This document shows, piece by piece, positions 18,045 through 27,383 of a DNA stretch of 64,000 bases. The position numbers and the translations under genes are program-made. The notes under the pieces are model-generated. The model worked only from the letters and a program-made list of their open reading frames with translations, was not told the origin of the DNA and did no database searches. Positions within the stretch are counted from its first letter, which is position 1. Each line of letters begins with the position of its first letter. The stretch comes from an uncultured Lachnospiraceae bacterium (GTDB taxonomy: Bacteria > Bacillota > Clostridia > Lachnospirales > Lachnospiraceae): NCBI GenBank assembly GCA_910585005.1, contig CAJUCN010000009.1, forward strand, positions 1-64,000, given 5' to 3'.

Positions 18045-18977
18045 ATGGGCAAGAGAAAAGGAAATTTAGCTGACCTGGCGCCGTCCAAAAAGGAAAAGAA
18101 GGGACTGGGGCAATACATCCTTGGTTTTTTCCTTCTGCTTTATACAATGTTTTGCGCCTTGCCGGTTTTGCTTGTATTTATTGCAGCATTTAGTGATGAA
18201 ACTACTATTCTTCAACAGGGATTTAGCTTTTTTCCGAAAAAGCTTTCCTTAGACGGTGTGAATTCCGTACTAAGATATGGGAAACAGCTTCTTACCTCTT
18301 ATGGGGTTACAATTTTTATCACAGTATTTGGTACGGCCTTCGGTCTGCTGGTCATGAGCATGTTCGCTTATTCCATCAGCCGCAGGGACTTCCGTTTAGC
18401 AAAGTTTCTATCCATTTACTTGTTGATTCCCATGTTGTTTAGCGGCGGCCAGTTATCGGGATACGTTATATTTACATCCTACTATCATTTAAAAGATAGT
18501 TTGTTGCTTTTGATTCTGCCGCTTTGTGTATCTACCATGAATGTAATCATCTTAAGAACTTATATTGCAAACAGCATTCCAAACGAACTGATGGAAGCTG
18601 CCAAGATCGATGGCGCCGGTGAGTACAGGACATTTTTCCAGATCACTCTCCCGCTCCTGAAGCCTTCTTTGGCAGCGGTAGGGTTCATGATGGCTACTGC
18701 ATTTTGGAACGACTGGCAGAATGCTTTGCTTTATATAACTACCGACAGCAAAAAACCTTTACAGCTTTTGCTTGTAAACATTCAAAAGAGCATTGAGTTT
18801 TTGCTGAACAATGCCAATGTCCCGGCATCTGCCAGGGCGGCCATGGGCGGAAATATTCCTCAATACTCATCAACTATGGCAACCGTGCTTGTAGTTATTG
18901 GACCGATCATGGTGGCATACCCGTTCTTCCAGAAATATTTCATCAAAGGTCTTACGGTAGGTTCCGTAAAGGGTTAA
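18045..18977 (+). CDS. sugar ABC importer permease, LplC/YtcP type (right arm)
   Basis: 310 aa, the same length as the left-arm paralogue at 6646-7578 and very similar along the whole length; EAA loop EAAKIDGAGEYRTFFQITLPLLKPS is identical. Gene order (LplB-like, LplC-like, binding protein) and the spacing between genes are also the same as in the left arm. Confidence 0.93.
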   Translation: MGKRKGNLADLAPSKKEKKGLGQYILGFFLLLYTMFCALPVLLVFIAAFSDETTILQQGFSFFPKKLSLDGVNSVLRYGKQLLTSYGVTIFITVFGTAFGLLVMSMFAYSISRRDFRLAKFLSIYLLIPMLFSGGQLSGYVIFTSYYHLKDSLLLLILPLCVSTMNVIILRTYIANSIPNELMEAAKIDGAGEYRTFFQITLPLLKPSLAAVGFMMATAFWNDWQNALLYITTDSKKPLQLLLVNIQKSIEFLLNNANVPASARAAMGGNIPQYSSTMATVLVVIGPIMVAYPFFQKYFIKGLTVGSVKG

Positions 18978-19045
18978 CTTCGGTTTCAATCCAACGCAAT
19001 CCTGCGGCGGATTAGAAATAAATAAAAAACAGGGAGGATTTTTAA

Positions 19046-20626
19046 ATGAAAATCAAAAAAGTTTTATCCGTAGCCCTGGCAACAGCTATGGTAGCAACCA
19101 TGCTGACAGGCTGCGGCGGTGGCAAAGACGACACCACACCAGCTCCAAGTGACGACCAGGCAGCGCCTGTAGAACAGGAATCAGAGCCTGCTGCAGACGA
19201 CACCGCTGATGCAGACGATGCACAGGCTCCGGCAGCATCCGGCGATGTAGTTACCATCAACCTGACCAGGAACACATTCAACCTTGCTACTCCTGATTCT
19301 GAACAGGTAAAAAAGGTAGAAAACGCAATTAATGAGTATATCAAGGACAAGATCAATGTACAGATCGTTTTGACAGACATTGGTTCCCCTGAATTCTCAG
19401 ACAAAGTTAACTTGTCACTTGCTAACAATGAGATCAACCTTCTTTGGACAGCTTCATGGGTTGCAACTGTAGGAACAAATGATCTCTATTCCCGTAATGG
19501 TGTTTACGATCTGACTGATCTTCTTCCTGGAACTCCTCTTTATGATTCTATGGATGCTGGACAGTGGGAAGCTACCAAGTATGATGGAAAGAATTACTTT
19601 GTACCTGTATATAAGGACAACGTAGAAGGCTATGACCTGATGATCCGTCAGGAACTCATTGACAAGCATGGCTGGGATCTTTCCACCATTAAGCAGTTGT
19701 CTGATATTGAACCTATGTTGGCGGATGCTAAAGCAGACGGACTTAAGTACCCCTTCTTTACAAGGTCAACCGGTATGTTCTACAGATGGTGCATTGACAG
19801 CTTTGATTTCTTTACAGCAGATGGTACTGCAGCATGGGTAGGCGTTGACAGAAATACGGATGAAGTGGTAAACACCGTTCTTTCTGACACATACCTTGAG
19901 TTCTGTACTTTAATGGCTAAGTGGGCTGCTGCTGGTTACATTTCAGAAGATGAAGTAACAAAGTCAACCACAGAAACCGGTATGATGACACAGGATTGGG
20001 CATTTACATGGTGGACAGATATCCCGAACAATGACGAAGCTGACAGCCGTTATGGCCAGGATGTTACCATGGCTCCAATCACAAACAGATGGGCACATTC
20101 CACATCCGCTCTTGGTTCTTGCTACTGCGTAACTGCAAACAGCACACCGGAGCAGGCAAAAGCTTGTGTTGACTTCTTAGGCCTTCTTTTCACAGACAGC
20201 AAGCTTGCTGATATCTACACATTTGGTATTGAAGGCGAAGACTTCACCTATGATGCAAACGGACAGGTTGTTCAGACAAGTGAGAAGTATAACCACTCTA
20301 TGTGGGAGTCAGCTTCCGCTACAGTTGTTACTCCTCTTGCAGGCGAACCTGAAAACAAAGCAGACCTTTACATTGACTTCAACGGCAGCGCTAAAGTTTC
20401 CAGCGCAGCAGGATTCCGTTTTGACAGGGAACCTGTAGCAGCTCAGTTCAGCGCATGTCAGAATGTTTACAATGAATGGGGATTCCCTCTTGAAAACGGC
20501 GGATTTCCTGAGTCTGAAGTACCTGCAATGATCGAAGCATACCAGGCAGCTCTTGACGAAGCTGGATACCAGGATGTTTTAAGTGAGTTCCAGTCACAGT
20601 ACAATGCATGGAAAGCTTCTAAATAA
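19046..20626 (+). CDS. sugar ABC importer, solute-binding lipoprotein (right arm)
   Basis: 526 aa; lipobox MLTGC (Cys23), acidic linker, then the LplA-type binding domain. Signal peptide and linker are almost identical to the left-arm protein (4998-6578), including at DNA level, but the ligand-binding body has many replacements (for example SGEYADKTNLALANGELNLF versus SPEFSDKVNLSLANNEINLL). The two importers may therefore bind related but different sugars. Ends with an intrinsic terminator. Confidence 0.92.
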   Translation: MKIKKVLSVALATAMVATMLTGCGGGKDDTTPAPSDDQAAPVEQESEPAADDTADADDAQAPAASGDVVTINLTRNTFNLATPDSEQVKKVENAINEYIKDKINVQIVLTDIGSPEFSDKVNLSLANNEINLLWTASWVATVGTNDLYSRNGVYDLTDLLPGTPLYDSMDAGQWEATKYDGKNYFVPVYKDNVEGYDLMIRQELIDKHGWDLSTIKQLSDIEPMLADAKADGLKYPFFTRSTGMFYRWCIDSFDFFTADGTAAWVGVDRNTDEVVNTVLSDTYLEFCTLMAKWAAAGYISEDEVTKSTTETGMMTQDWAFTWWTDIPNNDEADSRYGQDVTMAPITNRWAHSTSALGSCYCVTANSTPEQAKACVDFLGLLFTDSKLADIYTFGIEGEDFTYDANGQVVQTSEKYNHSMWESASATVVTPLAGEPENKADLYIDFNGSAKVSSAAGFRFDREPVAAQFSACQNVYNEWGFPLENGGFPESEVPAMIEAYQAALDEAGYQDVLSEFQSQYNAWKASK

Positions 20627-20649
20627 TTTAATCTTAACTATATGAAACA

Positions 20650-20685
20650 AAAAACTCCTCACAGTTAGCTGTGGGGGGTTTTTTA
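20650..20685 (+). terminator. intrinsic terminator of the right sugar ABC operon
   Basis: A hairpin with arms AACTCCTCACAG and CTGTGGGGGGTT is followed by TTTTATT, 24 bases past the stop codon. Confidence 0.85.
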
Positions 20686-20720
20686 TTGGATCCATATCCC
20701 TTTTGCAAGCAGCAGCGCTT

Positions 20721-20758
20721 ATAAAGATGTTGATTAATCAACATCTTTATGCTACAAT
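20721..20758 (+). promoter_or_regulatory. promoter with perfect 30-bp palindromic operator
   Basis: Bases 20721-20750 form a perfect palindrome without spacer (half ATAAAGATGTTGATT). It contains the -35 TTGATT (20730-20735), which is 17 bases from the -10 TACAAT (20753-20758). A repressor bound here would block the promoter of the MarR operon directly. Confidence 0.85.
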
Positions 20759-20784
20759 AGCAACGTTACCTACAAGGAGACGTC

Positions 20785-21240
20785 ATGGAAAATCGTTTTG
20801 AAACATTTGCAGGTTCCGTCATTGAGCTGAACCGCCTTCTGCAAAAAATCAAAGATATGGAGATGAAAAGGTTTGGATTAAAAGGCACCCACACGATGTG
20901 CTTGTACTATCTGGGACAACATCGCGAGGGACTTACCGCCGCCCACCTGACCCGGCTTTGCAAAGAAGATAAGTCCGCCATTTCCCGCTGTTTGAACGAA
21001 CTGGCCCAAAAAGAGCTTGTCTGCTTCAGGCTGCCCGAAAAGAAACGTTCCTACCGCACTTTGCACTACCTGACGGAAAAAGGCAGCGCACTGGTAAAAG
21101 AGATGGATGAGCGGATCGCTTATGCCCTTTTTCACGGAGGGCAAGGTCTAACAGACAACGAAAGAAACACCTTTTATCATGTCATGAAACGCATCCTTGA
21201 TAACCTGTCACAATATTTGCAAGGAAAGGAAACTGTCTAA
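20785..21240 (+). CDS. MarR-family transcriptional regulator
   Basis: 151-aa winged-helix regulator. The MarR DNA-binding core is visible (LTAAHLTRLCKEDKSAISRCLNELAQKELV, then the wing RLPEKKRSYRTLHYLTEKG). RBS AAGGAGACGTC. First gene of an operon with an alcohol and an aldehyde dehydrogenase; its stop abuts the next ATG. The 30-bp palindrome over the -35 box suggests autoregulation, probably released by an aldehyde, alcohol or phenolic ligand (inference). Confidence 0.9.
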   Translation: MENRFETFAGSVIELNRLLQKIKDMEMKRFGLKGTHTMCLYYLGQHREGLTAAHLTRLCKEDKSAISRCLNELAQKELVCFRLPEKKRSYRTLHYLTEKGSALVKEMDERIAYALFHGGQGLTDNERNTFYHVMKRILDNLSQYLQGKETV

Positions 21241-22443
21241 ATGAATACCTTCAAAAAAATATACTGCCGCTGCTTTCAGGTGGCTTTCCGTATGGTACTG
21301 CCTGTACTTCCTTACCGGAACCCGGAAGTCCACGATAAGATCTCCGATATCCCGGCACTGCTAAAAAAAGAAAACCTCTCAAATCCGCTTATCATCACCG
21401 ACCAGACACTTTCTTCCATTGGCGCCACAAATACCCTTCAAAATATACTCACCGAAAATGGGATCGGCTACGCCCTGTTCGACGGCGCTTTTCCCAACCC
21501 CACTACCGCCCTTGCACGGCAGGCATCTTCCTTCTATCAGGAAAAGAAATGCGATGGGTTAATCGCCTTTGGGGGCGGCTCCCCCATGGATCTGGCCAAA
21601 GCCGTTGGCGTCTTACTGGCAAGGCCGGGTAAACCCCTTGAAAGGTTTGCCGGGATATTAAAGGTACGCCGGAAACTGCCTGTTCTCATTGCCATTCCCA
21701 CCACTGCCGGAACGGGAAGCGAGACCACCCTTGCCGCTGTACTGATCGATGGGAATACCCGGCACAAGTTTGCCATTAATGACTTTCCGCTGATTCCCAA
21801 ATACGCAGTTCTGGATCCTTCTACCATCCACACCCTTCCATCCCATATTGCAGCATCCACCGGGCTGGATGCCCTGACCCATGCCGTGGAAGCCTATATC
21901 GGACGGTCAACCATGAAGCAGACCCGCGCCGATGCCGAGAATGCAGTCAAGCTGATTTTTGAGAATTTTGACGCTGCCGTAAACCATGAGAACACTGATG
22001 CAGAAAGCGCAATGCTTAAGGCATCCCACTATGCCGGGCGGGCCTTTACCCGTTCCTATGTGGGCTATATCCATGCCGTTTCCCACAGCTTAAGCGGGAA
22101 ATACGACCTGCCCCACGGATGGACAAATGCCGTTTTACTGCCCCTCATCTTAAAGCGTTACGGCGCCGCTGTCCATCATAAACTGGCCCAGCTTGCCCTG
22201 GTAGCCGGAATGGGGGAAACTAGTGACACAGAAGCGGATCTTGCCGGAAAGTTTATTGCTGCAATTGAAGAAAAGAACCAGCGATACAATATCCCCGATT
22301 ACATCGACGCGGTCAAACCGGAAGATATCCCTCTTTTAGCCTCTTATGCTGACAAAGAAGCCAATCCGCTGTATCCGGTTCCCGTTTTATGGAATGCTAA
22401 AGAATTAGAAGAAATTTACCGGGAGGTATCACGATCGCTATGA
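21241..22443 (+). CDS. iron-containing alcohol dehydrogenase
   Basis: Cytoplasmic NAD(P)-dependent dehydrogenase of 400 aa (Fe-ADH fold). The nucleotide-binding GGGSPMDLAK, the TTAGTGSETT loop, and metal-binding region DALTHAVEAYIG plus GYIHAVSHSLSG and LPHGWTNAVLLP are present. It probably interconverts an aldehyde and an alcohol together with the next gene, an aldehyde dehydrogenase, overlapping by 4 bases (ATGA). Exact substrate unknown. Confidence 0.92.
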   Translation: MNTFKKIYCRCFQVAFRMVLPVLPYRNPEVHDKISDIPALLKKENLSNPLIITDQTLSSIGATNTLQNILTENGIGYALFDGAFPNPTTALARQASSFYQEKKCDGLIAFGGGSPMDLAKAVGVLLARPGKPLERFAGILKVRRKLPVLIAIPTTAGTGSETTLAAVLIDGNTRHKFAINDFPLIPKYAVLDPSTIHTLPSHIAASTGLDALTHAVEAYIGRSTMKQTRADAENAVKLIFENFDAAVNHENTDAESAMLKASHYAGRAFTRSYVGYIHAVSHSLSGKYDLPHGWTNAVLLPLILKRYGAAVHHKLAQLALVAGMGETSDTEADLAGKFIAAIEEKNQRYNIPDYIDAVKPEDIPLLASYADKEANPLYPVPVLWNAKELEEIYREVSRSL

Positions 22444-23819
22444 ACCATATGGAAATAGAGTCCATCTTAAAGGAACAAAAAGCATATTTTTCCACTGGAG
22501 CGACTTTCCCTGTCAAAGCCAGAAAAGATGCGCTGAAAAAGCTGCTCCATGCTTTGGAAGAAAATGAGGAGGCTCTCCTAAGCGCACTAAAGACTGATCT
22601 GGGCAAAAGCGCTCAGGAAGGATATATGTGCGAAATTGCACTGATCAAAAGCGAGATCCGGTATATGCTCCGCCATGTTGCCGGATATGCCCGGGAGAAG
22701 CGGGTACATACCCCCTTAGCGCAGACGTTTTCCCGGAGTTTCGTAAAGCCTGTGCCATACGGCTGCGTGCTGATTATGAGTCCCTGGAATTATCCTCTCT
22801 TGTTATCCTTCGAGCCTTTAGCAGACGCTATAGCCGCCGGAAATACCGTCGTAATAAAGCCCAGCGCTTACGCGCCCGCCACCTCCGATATGATCGAAAC
22901 AGTCATAAAAAAGTGTTTTCCACCTCAATTCGTTACCGTCATGAAAGGAGGACGGGCAGAAAATTCCGCTCTGCTGGATTCTTCCTTTGACTACATTTTG
23001 TTTACCGGAAGCAAAACCGTGGGAAAAGAAGTGATGCGTAAGGCCGCAGAGCATTTGATCCCTGTCACATTAGAGCTAGGCGGGAAAAGTCCCTGCATTG
23101 TAGACGAAACTGCCGACATCCGGCTTGCCGCCAAACGGATCGTATTTGGGAAGTTTGTCAATTGCGGCCAGACCTGCGTTGCCCCAGATTATCTTTATTG
23201 TGCAGAAAGCGTGAAACCCGCATTATTAAAAGAACTTCAGATCCAGATAGAAAAGCAATACGGCAAAGCCCCCCTGCAAAATCCTGACTATGGCAAGATT
23301 ATCAACCAGAAACATTTTGGACGGCTATGCAAACTATTTGACCAGGGAACCATTGTATGGGGCGGTCAAACCAATGCCCAAACACTGCAAATCGCTCCCA
23401 CGATTTTGGATCAGGTTTCCTGGAAGGATCCTCTTATGGAGGAAGAAATCTTTGGCCCTCTGCTGCCTGTAATGACTTTCCAAAGCCTGGCAGAAGCTGC
23501 CGAAAAAATTAACTCTATGCCATCCCCTCTGGCACTGTATCATTTTTCTTCTGACAAGAAAAATATTTCCTTTGTAAAGGAACATGTTTTATTTGGAGGC
23601 GGATGCATCAATGATACCCTGATCCATCTTGCAACCAGCGGCATGGGATTTGGCGGCGTAGGGGAAAGCGGCATGGGGTCGTACCACGGTAAATGTGGAT
23701 TCGATGCCTTTTCCCATAAAAAGAGTATCGTGGATAAAAAGACATTCTTAGACCTTCCCATGCGTTATCAGCCGTACAATCAGTTTTTTGACAAATTGGT
23801 ACGCTTATTTGTCCGGTAA
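22440..23819 (+). CDS. aldehyde dehydrogenase family protein (ALDH3-like)
   Basis: 459-aa NAD(P)-dependent aldehyde dehydrogenase. The short length and motifs are those of the ALDH3/YwdH group: SPWNYPLLLSFEPLADAIAAG, catalytic Glu in LELGGKSP, catalytic Cys in NCGQTCVAPDY, EEEIFGPLLPV, and C-terminal GGVGESGMGSYHGKCGFD. The C-terminus ends in a short hydrophobic/basic stretch which in ALDH3 enzymes can contact membranes. Oxidises (often fatty or aromatic) aldehydes to acids. Third gene of the MarR operon. Confidence 0.92.
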   Translation: MNHMEIESILKEQKAYFSTGATFPVKARKDALKKLLHALEENEEALLSALKTDLGKSAQEGYMCEIALIKSEIRYMLRHVAGYAREKRVHTPLAQTFSRSFVKPVPYGCVLIMSPWNYPLLLSFEPLADAIAAGNTVVIKPSAYAPATSDMIETVIKKCFPPQFVTVMKGGRAENSALLDSSFDYILFTGSKTVGKEVMRKAAEHLIPVTLELGGKSPCIVDETADIRLAAKRIVFGKFVNCGQTCVAPDYLYCAESVKPALLKELQIQIEKQYGKAPLQNPDYGKIINQKHFGRLCKLFDQGTIVWGGQTNAQTLQIAPTILDQVSWKDPLMEEEIFGPLLPVMTFQSLAEAAEKINSMPSPLALYHFSSDKKNISFVKEHVLFGGGCINDTLIHLATSGMGFGGVGESGMGSYHGKCGFDAFSHKKSIVDKKTFLDLPMRYQPYNQFFDKLVRLFVR

Positions 23820-23889
23820 AACCACCCAGCCGCCAGCACAAACCTAATCCATGCACAGCCCGGACACCGCCTCCAAACGTATAGACAAC

Positions 23890-24696
23890 TTATTGGGGCT
23901 GTTTCCCAATGTATGCAAGAATACCGCCATCCACATAAAGTACATGTCCGTTCACAAAGTCTGATGCATCCGACGCCAAAAATACTGCCGGTCCTTGCAG
24001 ATCCGATGTTTCTCCCCAGCGCGCTGCCGGTGTCTTGGCAATGATAAACTGGTCAAAAGGATGTCTGCTGCCATCCGGCTGGATCTCCCGCAGCGGCGCT
24101 GTCTGAGGCGTCGCAATATAGCCCGGCCCAATGCCGTTGCACTGAATATTAAATTCACCGTACTCAGACGCAATATTTCTGGTCAGCATCTTAAGCCCGC
24201 CTTTCGCCGCTGCATATGCAGATACCGTCTCGCGTCCTAACTCGCTCATCATGGAGCAGATGTTGATGATCTTGCCATGACCCTTTTTGATCATACCGGG
24301 AATCACTGCCTTAGAGACAATAAACGGTGCATTTAAATCCACATCGATCACCTGGCGGAACTCTTCCGCTGTCATGTCGCACATAGGAATGCGCTTAATA
24401 ATTCCGGCATTGTTTACCAGGATATCGATCACACCCACTTCTTTTTCGATCCGCCCTACCAGTGCCTGTACCTGTTCTTCGCTGGTCACGTCGCACACAT
24501 ACCCATGAGCTTTTATTCCCTTTTCTTCATAAGCGGCAAGCCCTTTATCCACCAATTCCTGTTTAATATCATTAAAAACAATTGTCGCCCCTGCCTCGGC
24601 ATAAGCGGTTGCGATGGCAAAACCAATCCCATAAGAAGCCCCCGTCACCAATGCAATCTTCCCTTCCAGTGAAAACATCTTCATAAAATCGCTCAT
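23890..24696 (-). CDS. SDR-family dehydrogenase, gluconate 5-dehydrogenase/KduD-like
   Basis: 268-aa short-chain dehydrogenase: cofactor motif TGASYGIG (near residue 18), NNAG, catalytic Ser (ICSMMS), YAAAK with Tyr and Lys, and PGYIATPQT. RBS AAAGGAG. Upstream in the same operon is kduI, so the likely step is reduction of 3-deoxy-D-glycero-2,5-hexodiulosonate to 2-keto-3-deoxygluconate (KduD activity). Sequence details are closer to the proteins annotated as gluconate 5-dehydrogenase that accompany KduI in gut Firmicutes and Bacteroides, so both names are possible. Confidence 0.85.
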   Translation of the reverse strand: MSDFMKMFSLEGKIALVTGASYGIGFAIATAYAEAGATIVFNDIKQELVDKGLAAYEEKGIKAHGYVCDVTSEEQVQALVGRIEKEVGVIDILVNNAGIIKRIPMCDMTAEEFRQVIDVDLNAPFIVSKAVIPGMIKKGHGKIINICSMMSELGRETVSAYAAAKGGLKMLTRNIASEYGEFNIQCNGIGPGYIATPQTAPLREIQPDGSRHPFDQFIIAKTPAARWGETSDLQGPAVFLASDASDFVNGHVLYVDGGILAYIGKQPQ

Positions 24697-24788
24697 CTTC
24701 CTCTCTCCTTTTATCCTTTCTTCTCTCCATCCATAAGACCTGCCATGCCGTACTTCCGTACATATCCTACTGCCAACAGTATCCCTGG

Positions 24789-25649
24789 TTACATCAGATC
24801 TTTCATTGCCACGCCGTCCATATCGTCAAAGGCCTGGTTCTCACCTACCATTCCCCAGATAAAGGTATACGCCTTAGATCCGCTCCCTGCATGAATGGAC
24901 CAGCTAGGCGAAATCACAGCTTCCTCATTTCTCATTACAATATGCCTGGTCTGGGAAGGTTCTCCCATATAATGCATAACGAAATCCTCTTCGCCCATCT
25001 CAAAATAAAGATATACTTCCATCCTCCTGTCATGCGTATGGCAGGGCATCGTATTCCAGACACTGCCAGGCTTAAGCTGCGTCATCCCCATAACAAGCTG
25101 ACAGCTCTCCACCTGTCCCGGCAGGATGTACTTACAGATCACTCTGTGGTTGGAATCCTCCAAAGATCCCAGTTCCACTTTGTTTTCATCCTTCACGATC
25201 ACCACCCCGTCTTCAGGCGTCCCTTCCGGTTTGATCAACACCGTAGGATAACTTTTATGGGCGGGTGCACTATTCAAATAAAATTTTGCAGGCTTTTCTT
25301 CCTCCTCACTTTCAAATACGATTTCTTTCACGCCCATACCGATGTACATACCTTCCTTGTAGCCGATCGTATATGCTTTGCCGTCTGCGAGAATCCTTCC
25401 CGGCGCGCCGATATTGATCACGCCCATCTCTCTTCTTTGTAAAAAATATTCTGCGCGCAGCTCATCTCCCGCTGTAAGGACAAGCGGCTTTACCGGCACA
25501 GCCGCCCCGGTAATGATCCTGTCAATATGGCTGTAAACCAGTTTGATCTCTCCCGGCACGAATAGCTCCTGAATCAAAAACTCCTCGCGCAGTCTCTCTG
25601 TCGTGTAGTACTTCACATCCTTTGGTGAAGAAGCAGTCCTTAGTTCCAT
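24789..25649 (-). CDS. kduI: 5-dehydro-4-deoxy-D-glucuronate isomerase
   Basis: 286-aa cupin-fold metal isomerase converting the unsaturated uronate product of pectin, heparin or hyaluronan breakdown to the 2,5-diketo form. The metal-binding block NTMPCHTHDRRMEVYLYF, the N-terminal ELRTASSPKDVKYYTTERLR and the SWSIHAGSGSKAYTFIWGM region are characteristic. Start preceded by AAAGGATGGGG. It is transcribed with the SDR gene and divergently from an AraC regulator that probably controls it. No polysaccharide lyase or 2-keto-3-deoxygluconate kinase is in the window. Confidence 0.95.
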   Translation of the reverse strand: MELRTASSPKDVKYYTTERLREEFLIQELFVPGEIKLVYSHIDRIITGAAVPVKPLVLTAGDELRAEYFLQRREMGVINIGAPGRILADGKAYTIGYKEGMYIGMGVKEIVFESEEEEKPAKFYLNSAPAHKSYPTVLIKPEGTPEDGVVIVKDENKVELGSLEDSNHRVICKYILPGQVESCQLVMGMTQLKPGSVWNTMPCHTHDRRMEVYLYFEMGEEDFVMHYMGEPSQTRHIVMRNEEAVISPSWSIHAGSGSKAYTFIWGMVGENQAFDDMDGVAMKDLM

Positions 25650-25829
25650 TCTAACCCCATCCTTTCTTAGTCACGTTCCCTGGCAGAAGAGAAACTCCCC
25701 TGCCTGTTTCCTGTTATCATCAAGTATACTAAAAAGGATTGTCTATGTCTTTTCAAATATCTCTGTAAATATTGCAAATATTGAACTCATCAGCTAAAAT
25801 AATACCATCTACTTGAGAAAGGACTCTTT

Positions 25830-26690
25830 ATGAAAGAATTATTTTCCTGCAAGCAGGCAATGGATGCCTGCTCCCTCACCCGCACCTTTGCCATTGCCCA
25901 TTTATATAAGGAAGAAAAAGCCATGGATATGCACATCCATGACTGCTATGAAATCTATTATTCTATTTCTGGGGGAAAACAATTTTTGATCGACCAAAAA
26001 TTTTACACGATTGAACCTGGCGATATCTTCGTCATTAACCAGTATGAGAGCCATAAGCTGACCCAGGTGGATTCCATGATCCATGAACGGATCGTGCTTT
26101 CGATTCATCCCGAATACACCAAAAAACTGTCTACCAAAGACACAAACCTGGACGCATGCTTTTCGGATCACCCTGAGAATTTCAGCCATAAAATTTCTTT
26201 GAATAAAGAGCAGCAAAACAAGTTCCTATATCTGATCAGCAAAATTACAAAAGCGGAAGGATATGGCAGGGATGTGATGGAGCAGTCCTCGTTTATGGAA
26301 CTGATGCTTTTACTCAATTCCGCAGTATTTGCATCCCATGACTCCCTCCCAAAAGCCGGTTATGTGTATAACAAACAAGTGGATGACATTCTGGCATATA
26401 TAAACCAAAACATTGCTTCACCTATTTCTATTAGCGGCCTCGCCGCGCAATTTTATTTGAGTGAATCCTATATATGCCGTATTTTCAAATCCTCTACCGG
26501 GACTACAATCCAAAAATATATTACCGCACGGCGCATCAGTATTGCCAAAACCCTGTTAAGCGATGGCCTCAGTGTCATGGAAGCCTACGAAAAAAGCGGT
26601 TTTACTGATTACAGTAACTTTTTTAAAGCATTTACCAAGGCTGTCGGGATCTCCCCAAAGAAATATGCACAGTACAGCATCCTTATTTGA
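25830..26690 (+). CDS. AraC-family regulator with N-terminal cupin
   Basis: 286-aa transcription factor. The N-terminal cupin (residues about 15-100, with MDMHIHDCYEIYYSISG and GDIFVINQYESHKL) is the ligand-sensing part. The C-terminal AraC double helix-turn-helix starts near residue 185 (ISISGLAAQFYLSESYICRIFK, then SGFTDYSNFFKAFTKAVGISPKKY). Divergent from kduI across a 180-base AT-rich gap, so it is the natural candidate regulator of uronate use. Confidence 0.92.
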   Translation: MKELFSCKQAMDACSLTRTFAIAHLYKEEKAMDMHIHDCYEIYYSISGGKQFLIDQKFYTIEPGDIFVINQYESHKLTQVDSMIHERIVLSIHPEYTKKLSTKDTNLDACFSDHPENFSHKISLNKEQQNKFLYLISKITKAEGYGRDVMEQSSFMELMLLLNSAVFASHDSLPKAGYVYNKQVDDILAYINQNIASPISISGLAAQFYLSESYICRIFKSSTGTTIQKYITARRISIAKTLLSDGLSVMEAYEKSGFTDYSNFFKAFTKAVGISPKKYAQYSILI

Positions 26691-26712
26691 TGGAGCCAAA
26701 GCGGATCATCCC

Positions 26713-26741
26713 TTGCCATTCTCCTTTTTGCAGGTTATACT
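26713..26741 (+). promoter_or_regulatory. promoter of the ECF S-component gene
   Basis: TTGCCA (26713-26718) and TATACT (26736-26741) are 17 bases apart. The 5' UTR is about 50 bases, with only a short hairpin (TGGC ATAC GCCA), so no known riboswitch is recognised. Confidence 0.6.
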
Positions 26742-26800
26742 AATGTTGGCATACGCCAGAAGACATACTTTTTTACATCCGTATATGGGAGGATTTATCT

Positions 26801-27370
26801 ATGAAACTATCTGTCAAAGGACTTGCCCAGACAGCGCTTTTACTTACCATCTGCATTGCAAGCCAATACTTTAAAAACCTTTCCGTTTATATAACCGGGC
26901 CTATCGTAAATACAACGATCATCATTGCCGTACTTGCCGTAGGGCTTTGGAGCGGTATCTTGATCAGTATGATCGCGCCTGTCACTGCCTTCTTGTTTAC
27001 CGGCTCTGTCATTATGGCTGCAATCCCGCTGATGTTCCCGGTGGTTATGGCAGGAAACGCTATCCTTGCCATAAGCGTATGGTTCTTTCAAACAAAGCTT
27101 TCCTTTCCATGGAAACTTCCTGCCGGGCTTGCGCTGGGTTCTGTCCAAAAAGCGGTTTTTATGGGCGTTGTTGTAGTTCTATTCATCCTGCCTGTTTGGG
27201 GCGATAATATTGCGGGAAAACTCCTGAAACCGGAAACCTTTCCCAGAGTGCTTGCCACAGCAAAGGTGACCTTTTCCGTGACACAACTTATTACCGCTTT
27301 GATTGGAAGCGCCCTTGCTTATGTGATTTGGATTCCGCTGAATAAATATATAAAAAACGGCCGGGAATAA
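26801..27370 (+). CDS. ECF transporter S component-like membrane protein
   Basis: 189-aa, very hydrophobic protein with about five or six membrane segments and few charges. The layout (short basic N-terminus, paired helices, IVNTTIIIAVLAVGLWSGILI, PVVMAGNAILA) resembles the S components of energy-coupling-factor vitamin/metabolite importers. The substrate is not recognisable. RBS GGGAGG. No EcfA or EcfT gene is nearby, as is usual for group II ECF systems with a shared energising module. Convergent with the next gene. Confidence 0.65.
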   Translation: MKLSVKGLAQTALLLTICIASQYFKNLSVYITGPIVNTTIIIAVLAVGLWSGILISMIAPVTAFLFTGSVIMAAIPLMFPVVMAGNAILAISVWFFQTKLSFPWKLPAGLALGSVQKAVFMGVVVVLFILPVWGDNIAGKLLKPETFPRVLATAKVTFSVTQLITALIGSALAYVIWIPLNKYIKNGRE

Positions 27371-27383
27371 TTTCTCTTAGCCC

